64,000 nucleotides of DNA from assembly GCA_946800325.1 (NCBI GenBank), contig OX326959.1:48180784-48244783 (forward strand). Reading direction: 5' to 3'. The stretch comes from Luzula sylvatica. Lineage: Eukaryota > Streptophyta > Magnoliopsida > Poales > Juncaceae. The notes beneath the pieces are model-generated. The model made no database searches. It was not told the DNA's origin and was given only the letters and a program-made list of their open reading frames with translations. Shown here piece by piece: positions 21,933 to 31,844 of this stretch. How positions within the stretch are numbered: the first letter of the stretch is position 1; every line of letters begins with the position of its first letter. Made by a program: the position numbers and the translations under genes.

Positions 21933-22632
21933 CTAGCTTTATCCCCGCGCAATTGCGCGGGATTTTTTTATATAATTATTTAAATAGAATTAACGCGCAT
22001 GCGTTTGAACTAAATTAATCTAATCATGACATATTTGCAAATATCATGATGTCAATAAATGCATAAGGTTCATGAAATTAGTCTATCAAGGATATTATTT
22101 TCTAATATAATTTGTATAAATAGCATTTGTTCAGGTGCTTCTAAAATCGATTAATATAATCAGGACATATTCGCAAATTTGAATATGTATGTAAAATAGG
22201 AAAAAAAGACCAAATGTAAAAAAGGACCAAAATATAAAATAAGAAAAAAAGATCAAAATGTAGAAAGGACCGAAATGTAAACTAAAAAGGACCAAAATAT
22301 AAATAAAAAGGATTAAAATGTAAATTAAAACTAAAAATGATCAAAATGTAAATAAAAATGAACAAAATGTAAATTAAAAATGTAAAAAAGGACCGAAATG
22401 TAAATAAAAAAGACCAAAATGTAAATAAAAAGGACAAAAATGTAAATTAAAACTAAAAAGGACCAAAATGTAATTAAAAAGGACCAAAATGTAAATTAAA
22501 AATGTAAAAAAGGACTGAAATGTAAATAAAAAAGGACTAAAATGTAAATTTAAAAAATATTTTTTTACAAAAAAGTCCCTGATGACGTGGAGGCTTAGAA
22601 TTGCAAGAATTTTGTTAACTTTATACATAAGA
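21933..22632 (-). mobile_element. Non-autonomous Helitron
   Basis: On the minus strand it starts TCTTATGTATAAAGTTAAC after an A and ends with the hairpin CCCGCGCAATTGCGCGGGG, ATAAAG and CTAG (plus 21933-21936), followed by T: a complete Helitron signature. About 700 bp. The middle (22195-22560) is a degenerate minisatellite of ACCAAAATGTAAA units. The 5' block TTGCAATTCTAAGCCTCCACGTC is shared with 57376-57895, and part of it with 39217. No protein coding. Confidence 0.85.
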
Positions 22633-22843
22633 TTAATAATAATAATTTAGAGAGAAAGAAAGAGATATTCCAATAAAATGACCTTTTATTCCAATAAAAC
22701 CCAGCACAGTTGCGAGTATATAAATACAGCCTTATATATTATTTATTTATTTTATCATATATCATAAGCGAGTGTTATTGTATCATAATTATATTCGCTC
22801 AAATCTCCATATCTCTTATTGCTGAAAGTACTTCCTCACCATT

Positions 22844-23341
22844 TCAGTACGGACTTTGTCCTACAATATTACCACGAGGATTATAGCTACATATGATAAA
22901 TATACCCCCATTATTATCACACACCACTTTTGCGCACCCGATTTGCGTAGTGCTTCGCCAAACAACCTGAGTATAGTGACCACAAACTTGTCCGGACGCA
23001 CATGTATTTGAACCATGATCGTAATACTGTTTCTCGGAGACCCATGCATTCACTGCATCAACTCCTGAGAAATCTCTTCCAGATCCCCAGAATAGATTTT
23101 CCCCATACGGGCCTCCCGAGTGTTTGAGCTGGCAATCAGATTTTCTCTGATTGGCATAATTTTGCGCGTAAGCTTGGACAGTGGAGTCCCAAGAGACACC
23201 AGCCACACCAACAGCAGATCGAGCTGTGTTGTGGGCATTGACATAGTCTTGCGGTGCGTTTTGGGCTAGGGTTTCTTGTGACATGGCAAGAAGAACCATG
23301 ACACATGAGAAAAGAAAAACTGAGGTTTTTGTTGTCGACAT
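22844..23341 (-). CDS. PR1: Pathogenesis-related protein 1 (CAP superfamily), copy b
   Basis: Encodes 165 residues from [10 protein letters not shown]; the signal peptide is identical to copy a. CAP residues and six cysteines are all present, and the family consensus [12 protein letters not shown] is intact here, unlike copy a. The C-terminal 11 residues [11 protein letters not shown] fit the CAPE1 pattern and differ from copies a and c at the second and fifth positions. The preceding motif is CSYN. Single exon. It lies in the second unit of a direct segmental duplication and shares with copy a the weakened TATA box. Apart from the codons noted it is nearly identical to copy a, so the pair is recent. 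Secreted defence protein by family knowledge; its regulation is not visible beyond the promoter homology. Confidence 0.93.
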   Translation of the reverse strand: MSTTKTSVFLFSCVMVLLAMSQETLAQNAPQDYVNAHNTARSAVGVAGVSWDSTVQAYAQNYANQRKSDCQLKHSGGPYGENLFWGSGRDFSGVDAVNAWVSEKQYYDHGSNTCASGQVCGHYTQVVWRSTTQIGCAKVVCDNNGGIFIICSYNPRGNIVGQSPY

Positions 23342-24139
23342 GATTGTGAACTTTTGTCTCAACAAATTTCTTGTTTTGTTACTTGGGATGTATGGAAATA
23401 AAATTCGAGAAGTATTTGTAGCCTAATTTGATGAAGAAAAGTCATTCGGATTGATTTGAAAGATGAAAGTTTAATAGGATAGTACTCGAGCCACGTAGCT
23501 GTACGATAATTATATTTTTCAATTTAATCCAAAATACAATTTTTTTCTAATGACAATAGTAGTATTATATCAAAACAAAATAAAATCATATCATATTAAT
23601 TTCATCGTATTATTCAAACTCATTTATGTATAACCTTATATATATATTATGATTATATTATGCTATGGTAGAAATAACTTATTTTTTCATCAAATATTAA
23701 TACATATATTAATGCAATTGTATATTAAATGTGAGATTATAACACAATTTTAAGACAAAATTCTAGTTCATAATAGTTCTTGCAATATCAAATATATAAA
23801 TAATAAATCACACGACATATGTAATCTGCGTACATAATTATTATTTAATACCAATAATTTTTTAATCGTTCAAAGACATTCTAACTTATACATGATATCA
23901 TCTTTAATAGCGAAAATAATTAAAAAATACAATATCGAAACTTATAAGCAAAAGCACAATTAAAACTAATTTAACATCATGTAGTATTTTTAAATTACAA
24001 TTAAAAAAATTATAATAGTATTCAATAGATGTTTATAATTCAGAAAAATATTCATATTTTGATAGGTAAAAAAATAACAGTATTCAATATATTGTGATTT
24101 CGTGATAGACTTAAAATGCAAGATAGAAATGTTAGATAA

Positions 24140-24287
24140 TGTTAATGAGCCCATAGCCTATTTGGTTGAGCGTGAGACACACAAAATCATATGTCGTGAA
24201 AGATTAAGAGTTCGATTTTTATTGGCATGAAAAATATTAGATATCAGTAACGAAAACGATCGCTTGTCGAATATCATTAAAAAAAAT
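24140..24287 (+). mobile_element. tRNA-derived SINE-like insertion
   Basis: Absent from copy 1, where TTAGATAAACTGGAAGAACG is continuous near 2942. Here it is flanked by GTTAGATAA (24131-24139) and ATTAGATAA (24289-24297), a target duplication of about 9 bp. Inside, TAGCCTATTTGGTTGAGCG resembles box A, and GAGTTCGATTTTTA box B, of RNA polymerase III promoters. A short A-run precedes the right duplication. Related copies lie at 6640 and 27395. Confidence 0.65.
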
Positions 24288-24985
24288 GATTAGATAAACC
24301 GGAAGAACTTGTGCATGCGTCCACGTATCCATACTTGGACAGAGTCCAACTTCAAGAACCCCAATGCTGGCGTGGTTGATATTAAATATTAATATATAAA
24401 AGATTGTAGTCGGAATTGTATTGGTGATAAACAAGTAGATTTAGACCTCAAGTTTTATCTATTCCAATTCCCAATCACTCGGAATGTTCCTAGTCTTAGT
24501 GTATGTATGTATCAGGTATGACTTTTGCAAGAAGAAAAGAAGAAGAAGTAAGAGAATAGAACAAAAGATAAGATTTACAAGGAATATTATTTCTATTATT
24601 AATTGGCATAATCTAGTGCAGAGGACTAAAACTCTTCTTATGTTAAACTCTTTCGTGTTGTGGTTTGTCCAAATTAAACTCTTCATCGTATGAAGCTCTC
24701 GACCATAAAAAATTGTCATATAATTCATCTTGATCTTTTTTGCGGCCAAAATATACTATAGAGCGAAACTCACGTTCCTAGTCCTTGAAATTTCGGAGGA
24801 TCTCATTCAAGTAGAAAAATTCGGCTATTCAAGCACACAACATGTCATATAATCTCATTCAAGTAAAATATTTCTGCTATTCAAACACACATGTTATTGT
24901 ATATCATTCAAGTACAAATTTAAATTAGAGTAGATGAAGGGCTTGCAATTTTGGACAAATGGATAAGAGCTCATTTAGTGTGCCC

Positions 24986-25457
24986 CTCAAATTCTCTCCA
25001 ACATCTTCTATATCATGAATTAGTAATTAATTATCATGGTAATTAGGAAAAGGACACTCTATTATGTATTAACAGTTAATAATAAATATTAATTAATTAT
25101 TAATGGAGTGTTTTTGTCAATTACCATGTTAATTTATTTATTTATTTTTTTTTTTGAGTAAATTCGGAGAGGGCTCAAAGTCCCCCTTCCAAACACAATC
25201 TCCTTTTTTTTTTTTTTTATTACAAACCCGTAGGCCACACACTCTATTCACTCATTTAATATTTAATCTATAATCTAGTGTTCCTGCCGGGAATCGAACC
25301 CCACACCTCTTGCTCCCTATCGCCGCGACCAAATTCGTTTATTTCTTCTTCTTTTTCCAAAGATTTCAGCAACTAGTCTTTATCCATTGGCCAATTCTAC
25401 TATTCCCCTCAAATTCTCCCCAACATCCTCTATATCACGAATTAGTGATTAATTAAC
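24986..25457. repeat. Direct-repeat MITE remnant around a SINE
   Basis: A block starting CCCCTCAAATTCTC.CCAACAT and ending in GAATTAGT.ATTAATTA occurs at 24986-25035 and again at 25397-25452. Between the blocks lie AT-rich sequence and a SINE. The block resembles the ends of the MITE at 43598. Confidence 0.45.
25146..25341 (-). mobile_element. tRNA-derived SINE
   Basis: On the minus strand GGTCGCGGCGATAGGGAGC leads to a perfect box B, GGTTCGATTCC (plus 25290-25300). An internal A-tract, a GGACTTTGAGCCCTCTCCG-like tail and a terminal poly(A) (plus 25145-25155) follow. The 5' end appears short of a full box A, so a 5' truncation is likely. Confidence 0.6.
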
Positions 25458-26165
25458 AAAACGCAATGGACAAATAACAAATTTCTATGAAAACTCGCAT
25501 AAATTTGAGGTTACAAAATTTCATATATACCCGTGCAAAATGAGCAAATACAAAAAAAATTGAAAATAAAAAACATGACCAAAAGGAAAAAAGGAAAAAA
25601 ATTGAGTAAAAAGGAAAATTACAAAAAAAGAAAAATTGAACTTACAAAATTGCATACATAACCCTGCCCAATGAGCAAATTAATTTTTTTTTGGAAAATA
25701 GGAACAAAGGATCAAAATGTAAAAAAGGACCAAAATGTAAAAAATGACGAAAATGTAAAAAAAGGACCAAAATATAAAATAGGAAAAAAGATCAAAATGT
25801 AAAAAATGACCAAAATGTAAATTTTTTTTTTTGGAAAATAGGAAAAAAGGATCAAAATGTAAAAAATGATCAAAATGTAAAAAAAAGATCAAAATGCAAT
25901 AAATGACCAAAATGTAAAATAGGAAAAAAGGATCAAAATGTAAAATAGGACCAAAATGTAAAAAAAAAAAATGTAAAATAGAACAAAAAAGACCAAAATG
26001 TAAAAAAAGACCAAAATATAAAAAAGGACCAAAATATAAATAAAAAAGGATCAAAATGTAAATAAAAAAGGACCAAAATATAAATAAAAAAAAGAGGGAG
26101 TAAAAACAAAAGCTACCCCTGCCACGTGTCATCACAAGGTGGAGGGGGTAGCATTATAGTAACTA
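25458..26165 (-). mobile_element. Non-autonomous Helitron-like element with minisatellite
   Basis: Same family as 3660-4410, inverted: minus-strand start TTATAGTTACTATAATGCTA, then CCCCTCCACC...GATGACACGTGG. The body (25690-26090) is built of AAAATGTAAAAAAGGACC-like units. The 3' end is not recognisable, so the left limit is approximate. Confidence 0.6.
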
Positions 26166-27394
26166 TAATATCAAACTTAATGATGAAGTAATTTAAAAAA
26201 TAATATCAAAATTTAATTTAGCATAAACATAAATATAAATTATGTCATATCGTATAATTTTTTTTGTAAATTTACATTTTAAAAAATAACAATACTATTT
26301 GATGAGTGTTTATAAGTTTAAGAAATTATTTAGATGGATACATTACTTTTTAATTTCTATTAGTTTTTCAATTTGTAATATTAAATTTGTTTGGTTAAAA
26401 ACACAAAAATAATCTACTGGATTTTTATAGTTATACTTTTTTTAAAATAAATAATAATACTAAAGATTTGATTATATAAGTAAAATACTTAATATTCTAT
26501 TATGTAAATATGCATTCTTTTTGCATTATATTTTCTTACATAATACATTTACAAATTCAAATTATGAAAAACTACATGTACATATCATGCTAATATGGAT
26601 GCCATAATTAAGAGAAAATGAAAATGAATATATTTAATTGATTTTTAAAATTAAATTTCTAAAAATAATACCAATATATGTTGTATGTTTTATAATATTA
26701 CATATTAAGTTATTAATACTTTATATATAAACATTCATTTTTCATTCATCCACATTTTATCATATAATTTTATGTGAAATGATCAACAATTGAATAAATT
26801 TAATTTAGAAAAAACATAACAATAATAATAATCCAAGTTATTAATGTACGATGATTTGAATTTCTAAAAGTGCTTAAAAATGATGTAAAATAATGAACAG
26901 ATAAATAAGTAAAAAAAAATTATGGTTCCAAAACATCAATGATCAATCAAATGGTCCAAAATTTGACACGTAACATAATTTAATAGTTGAAATGAATGTG
27001 ATGATGTGACACAATAAAATTACACAAAATTCGATTCAAAAGAAAATGGATAAATTAAAACTATTCAAGTGCCATAACGCAAATCACTTTCAAACGAATC
27101 ACATGAGTTGAAAACTATTCAATTTCATTTTTGTTATGTACCAAAGTTTCGTACCAATTTTTTTAGTTTTCTTTCATCTATTTCTTTTGCTATTTTATTG
27201 GATTTTTTGGATAAAATTTCTATATCTTTTTATAATTTAAAATGGAATGCACGTGGGATGTACGAGCCCGGTTCTAAATATAATTGTTTTTGTTGACACC
27301 TACTTTTTCGAAGTGAAAAATAATTTCACAATACACTAGCACAAATTATTCAAAATTTTATTGATATTATAAAATTTTGTGTCAATTTGGCCGA

Positions 27395-27475
27395 CTAATA
27401 GTCCAGATGGTTGGATGTGAGACACAAAAATCATATTTTGTGAAAGATTGTGAATTAAATCTTCATTAATATCAA
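27395..27475 (+). repeat. SINE-like repeat, degenerate copy
   Basis: CAGATGGTTGGATGTGAGAC, AAAATCATAT and ATTAATATCAATGGATGG align with 24155-24240 and 6640-6722. Confidence 0.45.
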
Positions 27476-27632
27476 TGGATGGATGATATAAGAACATTTT
27501 CTATTTATTCTCAAAATTATTAAATTACAACACAGTCCCCCTAAATTAATTGGAAAAAAGAAAGATAGATTCTTGAAAAAAGAAAGAGAGATTTTTTAGA
27601 GCATCTCTTGTAGAGATAGTTGATAGTGCTAA

Positions 27633-28066
27633 ATGGATAATAAAACCTGGTGGTTGGTACTAGTGGAGAGCTGCACGAATGATGAAGGATCTACAATTTC
27701 AAAAAAAGAAGTAATGAAGGGAGTTATGGAGTATTCTGAGTTGGAGGAAGGTAAGAAGGACCTTTCTGCAAAAAGGTCTATTATGCTAAATGAAGAAATG
27801 AGTAAAGTAGATAATGAGGACTCACCGCTGAAACTCATGTGGAAACACCTAAGTAATGACCTGAAGCTAGATGATGAGGATGTGGAGTATAATGAACATT
27901 TTGAAACCGATTTTGTAGAATCCAACTACAATAAGTTGGAGGGCTGCTCTGCAAAAAAAAGTCTATTATTTTCAGGGAGAGAGGAGCTGGATGATATACA
28001 TATCCAACTACAAAAGGAGGAGATGAAAAAGATGAAGAGGTGGAGTAATGAAGAAGAACCCTATAA
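27633..28066 (+). pseudogene. LINE ORF1 internal fragment
   Basis: The 27633-28066 frame is almost identical to codons within 32644-33073 of the full-length LINE ORF1 (MDNKTWWLVLVESC... through ...MKRWSNEEEP). It lacks the zinc knuckles and the C-terminus. A one-codon deletion (EEE to EE) distinguishes it. It is fused on both sides to unrelated sequence and is absent from duplication copy 1. Confidence 0.9.
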
Positions 28067-28517
28067 ATATACATTTGTGCAAAACAATCTGCAAGAATAT
28101 ATATGCAATTATGACTAAATATCTATATTTTTTACAATTTTGTTTGTTAAATTTCAGGGCTTAATTATAAAGAAGATCAATCAAAGCTCGAGCTCGACGA
28201 CGATAACAAGATTTGGTCTTTTTTACATATATAACCTATCTAGTATAAATTAAGGCAAATATATCAAAAAATTTGAAATTCTTATACTGTAAATCAATCG
28301 CAAATAACAGTGTAGGACAATTGTATGTGATGAATTTGTAGACACAATTCTCTGTAGAGAATACTGAAGTTCTTTAAACTAAATTGTATTATTTTATTAA
28401 TTATTAGGAATTAACACACATTTAGCTTTGTTTATTTTGGGATGTCAAAACCAGCTGAAATATCTAATGCGCCTATTCCATCCGGTGAAATTAGAGAAGG
28501 AATTCAAAAATTCATAA

Positions 28518-28670
28518 CTTTGGGAGCACTTTAATGAGGTTCAAATGAAGGGTAAAAACAAAGAAATGGAGAACAAATTGGAATGCAAGTATTGCCGGTC
28601 CAAGTATAAGAATGGGAAAATTGGTACCACTAGCCAACTGAAACGTTATGAATTTTGTATTTGGTCAAGG
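28518..28670 (+). pseudogene. BED zinc-finger fragment of an hAT transposase
   Basis: LWEHFNEVQMKG, CKYCRSKYKNG and GTTSQLKRYEF follow the BED-type pattern W-x-HF ... C-x2-C ... GT-x-LKRH, with the expected final His replaced by Tyr. BED fingers open the transposases of hAT elements. Nothing of the catalytic part follows. Confidence 0.65.
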
Positions 28671-28814
28671 CATGCCCATACTTTAAGAGTTGTGTGTTTG
28701 GTCTATTATTTTTATGTTTTAAATTATTTTGTATTTTATTTTGGTACCGGAAATGTTTTTGTTTATTCTCAATTGCTATGATTTTTTTAATCTCAACTTG
28801 TTTTAGTAATTGAG

Positions 28815-29011
28815 CTAATGTTGAGCCGAGCCGAGCCGAGCTAGTTCGAATTAGAACGAGCCGAGCTAGTTCGAATTAGAACGAGCCGAGCTTGAGCTTG
28901 ATTCTTTAGCTCGAACCATAATTCTAAACGACCCGAGCCAGCTCGAATTAGTTCCGAGCCGAGCTTGAGCTTGGCACGGCTCGCTCGAGCTCGACTCGTT
29001 TGCAACCCTAG
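28815..29011. mobile_element. hAT-type terminus with GAGCCGAGC subterminal repeats
   Basis: Many GAGCCGAGC and GCTTGAGCTCG units end in TCGTTTGCAACCCTAG, the inverted form of a TAGGGTTGCAAACGA terminus of the type seen in plant hAT elements. It probably belongs with the BED fragment to the left; the left terminus and target duplication were not found. Confidence 0.5.
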
Positions 29012-29012
29012 A

Positions 29013-29824
29013 TATTGACAGCCGTTAGCTCACGAAGATCACCGATGTAAAATTAAGAGCTCAGTTATTCATTAGTAGAGGACGAGGGTATATAGGGCCC
29101 TTGTTGAAAGGGGCTACGCCCTCAGTTATTTTAAGCTTAGCCTGAAAGGTGGATTAATAACAGTAATGTGGTGTGGATCTGTTTTGGAAGTTCACTCGTT
29201 CAAGAAAAAGTGAAAACAAAGCAGATCAACGAAGAAGATTGGAACTAGCAAAGCCATTTCCAAAAATCTGGCTAAGTTTCTTTTCTTTCTTTAATTTCTT
29301 TAGTTTCTTTATGTTTTAATAAAATGAGTAATTTAGTTCAAAACTCTTATCTAAATATTGCGCCTAGTTCCAATCAAGAGGATTGGAATCTGGTTACTAA
29401 AAACCACAACTTAACACAAAGAGAAGTTGAAAAACAATTTAATAAGAATCCTTTAACATATACAAATTTTTTTAGGTGTTTATCAACCAAGCATTACAGA
29501 ATTGATTGCCGTGAACCTTGTTAAGGAACTAATTTCAATTTGGATTAATTTAAGATAATAGTTTGAGAGAGAGTTGATTTGCGAAAGAACAAGGGAGAAA
29601 GAAGGGAGAAGATAGATCCAGATTAAGAAAAGAAGAGTTTTACAAATGACAACATATCCAAATATTACATCACAATCCATACAAATACTAAGTAAAAACA
29701 TCTACTAATTAACTGAAGTAAATTACTGAATGTAACAAACTGAATGCAGTAAAATAGCTGGAAGGGTACTGTAGATCTTTCAAGTGGTAATCCTCTCCAT
29801 TTTCACCAGCAGGAACGTCTCCAG
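29013..29824 (+). mobile_element. Truncated, chimeric LINE copy
   Basis: The 5' UTR (29013-29323) and ORF1 start (29324-29523) carry MSNLVQNSYLNI, QREVEKQFNKNPLTY and the zinc-knuckle half FRCLSTKHYRIDC, then stop. After about 29524 the sequence no longer resembles the LINE, yet the inverted copy at 8830-9300 continues the same way, so the chimera existed before the duplication or spread as a unit. Confidence 0.65.
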
Positions 29825-30007
29825 TGAAGAAAATACAATTTTGGATCAACGATAAAATGTATATATAATGACAAAAGAATATACATGTTCAATGAAATAA
29901 ATGAATGCATAATAAGATAATACAAATAACAGTTCCATAAGCATGTCTGTTACAACGGACCATATATGACGTTGTAACAGACTTATGCGAGTATTAATTC
30001 ACCGTGA

Positions 30008-31019
30008 TGTCGAGGATTCTACCCTGTCCCGGGCCCGCCCAGCAGATATGTAGGCCCGGTCCGGTTCCCCGATTCCCGAGATCACGCCATGACTTCGAAA
30101 GGTACGATGCAAATAAGAAGATTAGATTCATACCGGTGCAAAATTGATTGCACACGAAGGGTTGATTGCTATTCTTCTTTTCGTGTCACGTTGGTGACAA
30201 TCTGCGCGTCCCACACCACGCGTCTTTCACCGTTCCGTTGACGTTGCCGATTTGCTCGATTTCGTCTCCGACAGAAATTACTCGTCCGAATCGATCATAA
30301 CTTAAAGAGCCCCAATCGTGACTCCTCTACGTGTATCCACCTTGACTCGTAAGACGTCGGTCACGGGTGCAACTGCCTAGACGATGCACCGGCGAACTTG
30401 CTTGATTGTTTGATTCACTATACCGGAAAACACCTTTTCACGGTTTCTATCTCTTTACACCCTTTCTCTCTCTAGAAAGTTGTCTCTCAATTCTCTGGAA
30501 TATTCTGAATTAATTAACTGAATGAACCACACCAGATGAGAGAGAAAAATCCTATTTATATCACATAGGATTAGGATTGGCCAAAATACATGTATATCCA
30601 ATATACATTCTTTCACACAGAAAGTTGCATGAATCTGTCCAGTATTATGTCCATACAAAATTGGTAAATTCCTCTTATAGAACATCAACCAACACGAAAG
30701 TTGTAGATAATCTTATTATCTACACGACCCAATTTGGTCTGGCCCAATTGGAGTTCGTATGCAAAAGTTATGACTGTTTTACTAACTGTATGTCAAACTA
30801 TTGCACTCTTTCGGTATTTCATAGAAACGACACTGATACTTCGTTCATATGAAATATATTTCTATATGAAGGTTGTAGATAATCTTATTATCTATCTAAC
30901 CCAATTTGAACCATTCAAATTTGATTTTCCTACTGAAAGATATGACCACGAATGTACGCTTACATTCGTTTATCCTTGTGTACACTTTTACGGTTGGTCC
31001 TGAAACTGTATTTCCTTCA
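30008..31019 (-). mobile_element. Solo LTR inserted in another LTR
   Basis: 1012 bp, flanked by the perfect 5-bp duplication CGTGA (30003-30007 and 31020-31024). Starts (minus) TGAAGGAAATACAG; the plus-strand left end is TGTCGAGG. Minus-strand TATAAATA is at plus 30553-30560. U3 contains two palindromes GTAGATAA-N5-TTATCTAC (30703-30723, 30875-30895). Closest relatives are the LTRs at 47541 and 51502. Confidence 0.9.
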
Positions 31020-31844
31020 CGTGAGACAATGAATGATCGGTTATAACGGACCATGTGGTCCGTTGTAACAGACCAGTATGAATATCTCCATACTAGGATT
31101 CATTGTGAGACAATGAATTGTCCGTTGTAACGAACCATATGGTGCATTACAACGGACATAGTTCTGACTTTGGGTTATGTATAAATTGTTATACACGTTT
31201 TTGCATATATGATATACACCCCTTGATATGTCCTTATCCTATTAACTATAAATAGAATATTTCTCTCTCCTCCAAGTAAGAAATTCAGAATGGAATTCAG
31301 TTCTATTCACTCTATCAATAGTTGAAAGAGTGCCACCAAAGAGAGAAAGAGAAAAGAGGAGATAAGACTTTTTCTCCATCAGAGATCATAATCGAATCAA
31401 ACAAGTTCACACATGCTTCGTCTAGGCAGTTGCGTGTGCGACCGAGAGACTACAACTCACGGTGGATACATATAGAGGAGTTCACGTTAGTGACTCTCAT
31501 TTATTGTGATCAAACCGGAGACGAAACACTTTCTCTCTCACTAAATTTCCTAACTCTGGGAGGTGACTTGAGAGGTGACTTGAGAGGCGACTCTTGCGAG
31601 GTTCTTGCGAGGTTCTTGGGAGGTTTTCTTCCGACGATCTCTCCGGTAATCATCTGATCGGAGAGGGGAGAAGATCTCTATTCTCTCTTGGAGTGAACAA
31701 GAAGGTTTTCTTGAAGAGATCTTGTTTCTCTTCTCCAGACCAAAGCATTGGGAGAATTGATAGATAAGGCGGGAAAAGAGTATATAGGCCTTCGTGAAAG
31801 GCTAAGCTCTTCATCGCCTTGTTGATCTTTCTCAATTTGCAACA

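Larger units (their letters stand above)
22646..29345. repeat. Segmental duplication, copy 2 (PR-1 unit)
   Basis: Direct repeat of 1462-8195. Copy-specific insertions are a SINE (24140-24287), a SINE/MITE/Helitron cluster (24965-26165) and LINE plus hAT fragments (27633-29012). Near-identity across 22646-24130 in non-coding DNA points to a recent duplication or gene conversion. Confidence 0.85.

Noticed and set aside
25680..26135. 151-codon minus-strand frame rich in FILHFGPF repeats
   Set aside because: It is the AAAATGTAAAAAAGG minisatellite of a Helitron read through; it looks like a hydrophobic repeat protein only by composition. The frame at 22374-22628 is the same case.
30577..31003. 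Plus-strand frames resembling VVDNLIIY...TQF repeats
   Set aside because: They lie in the U3 of an LTR and arise from its palindromes; the same text appears antisense in the LTRs at 47541 and 51502.
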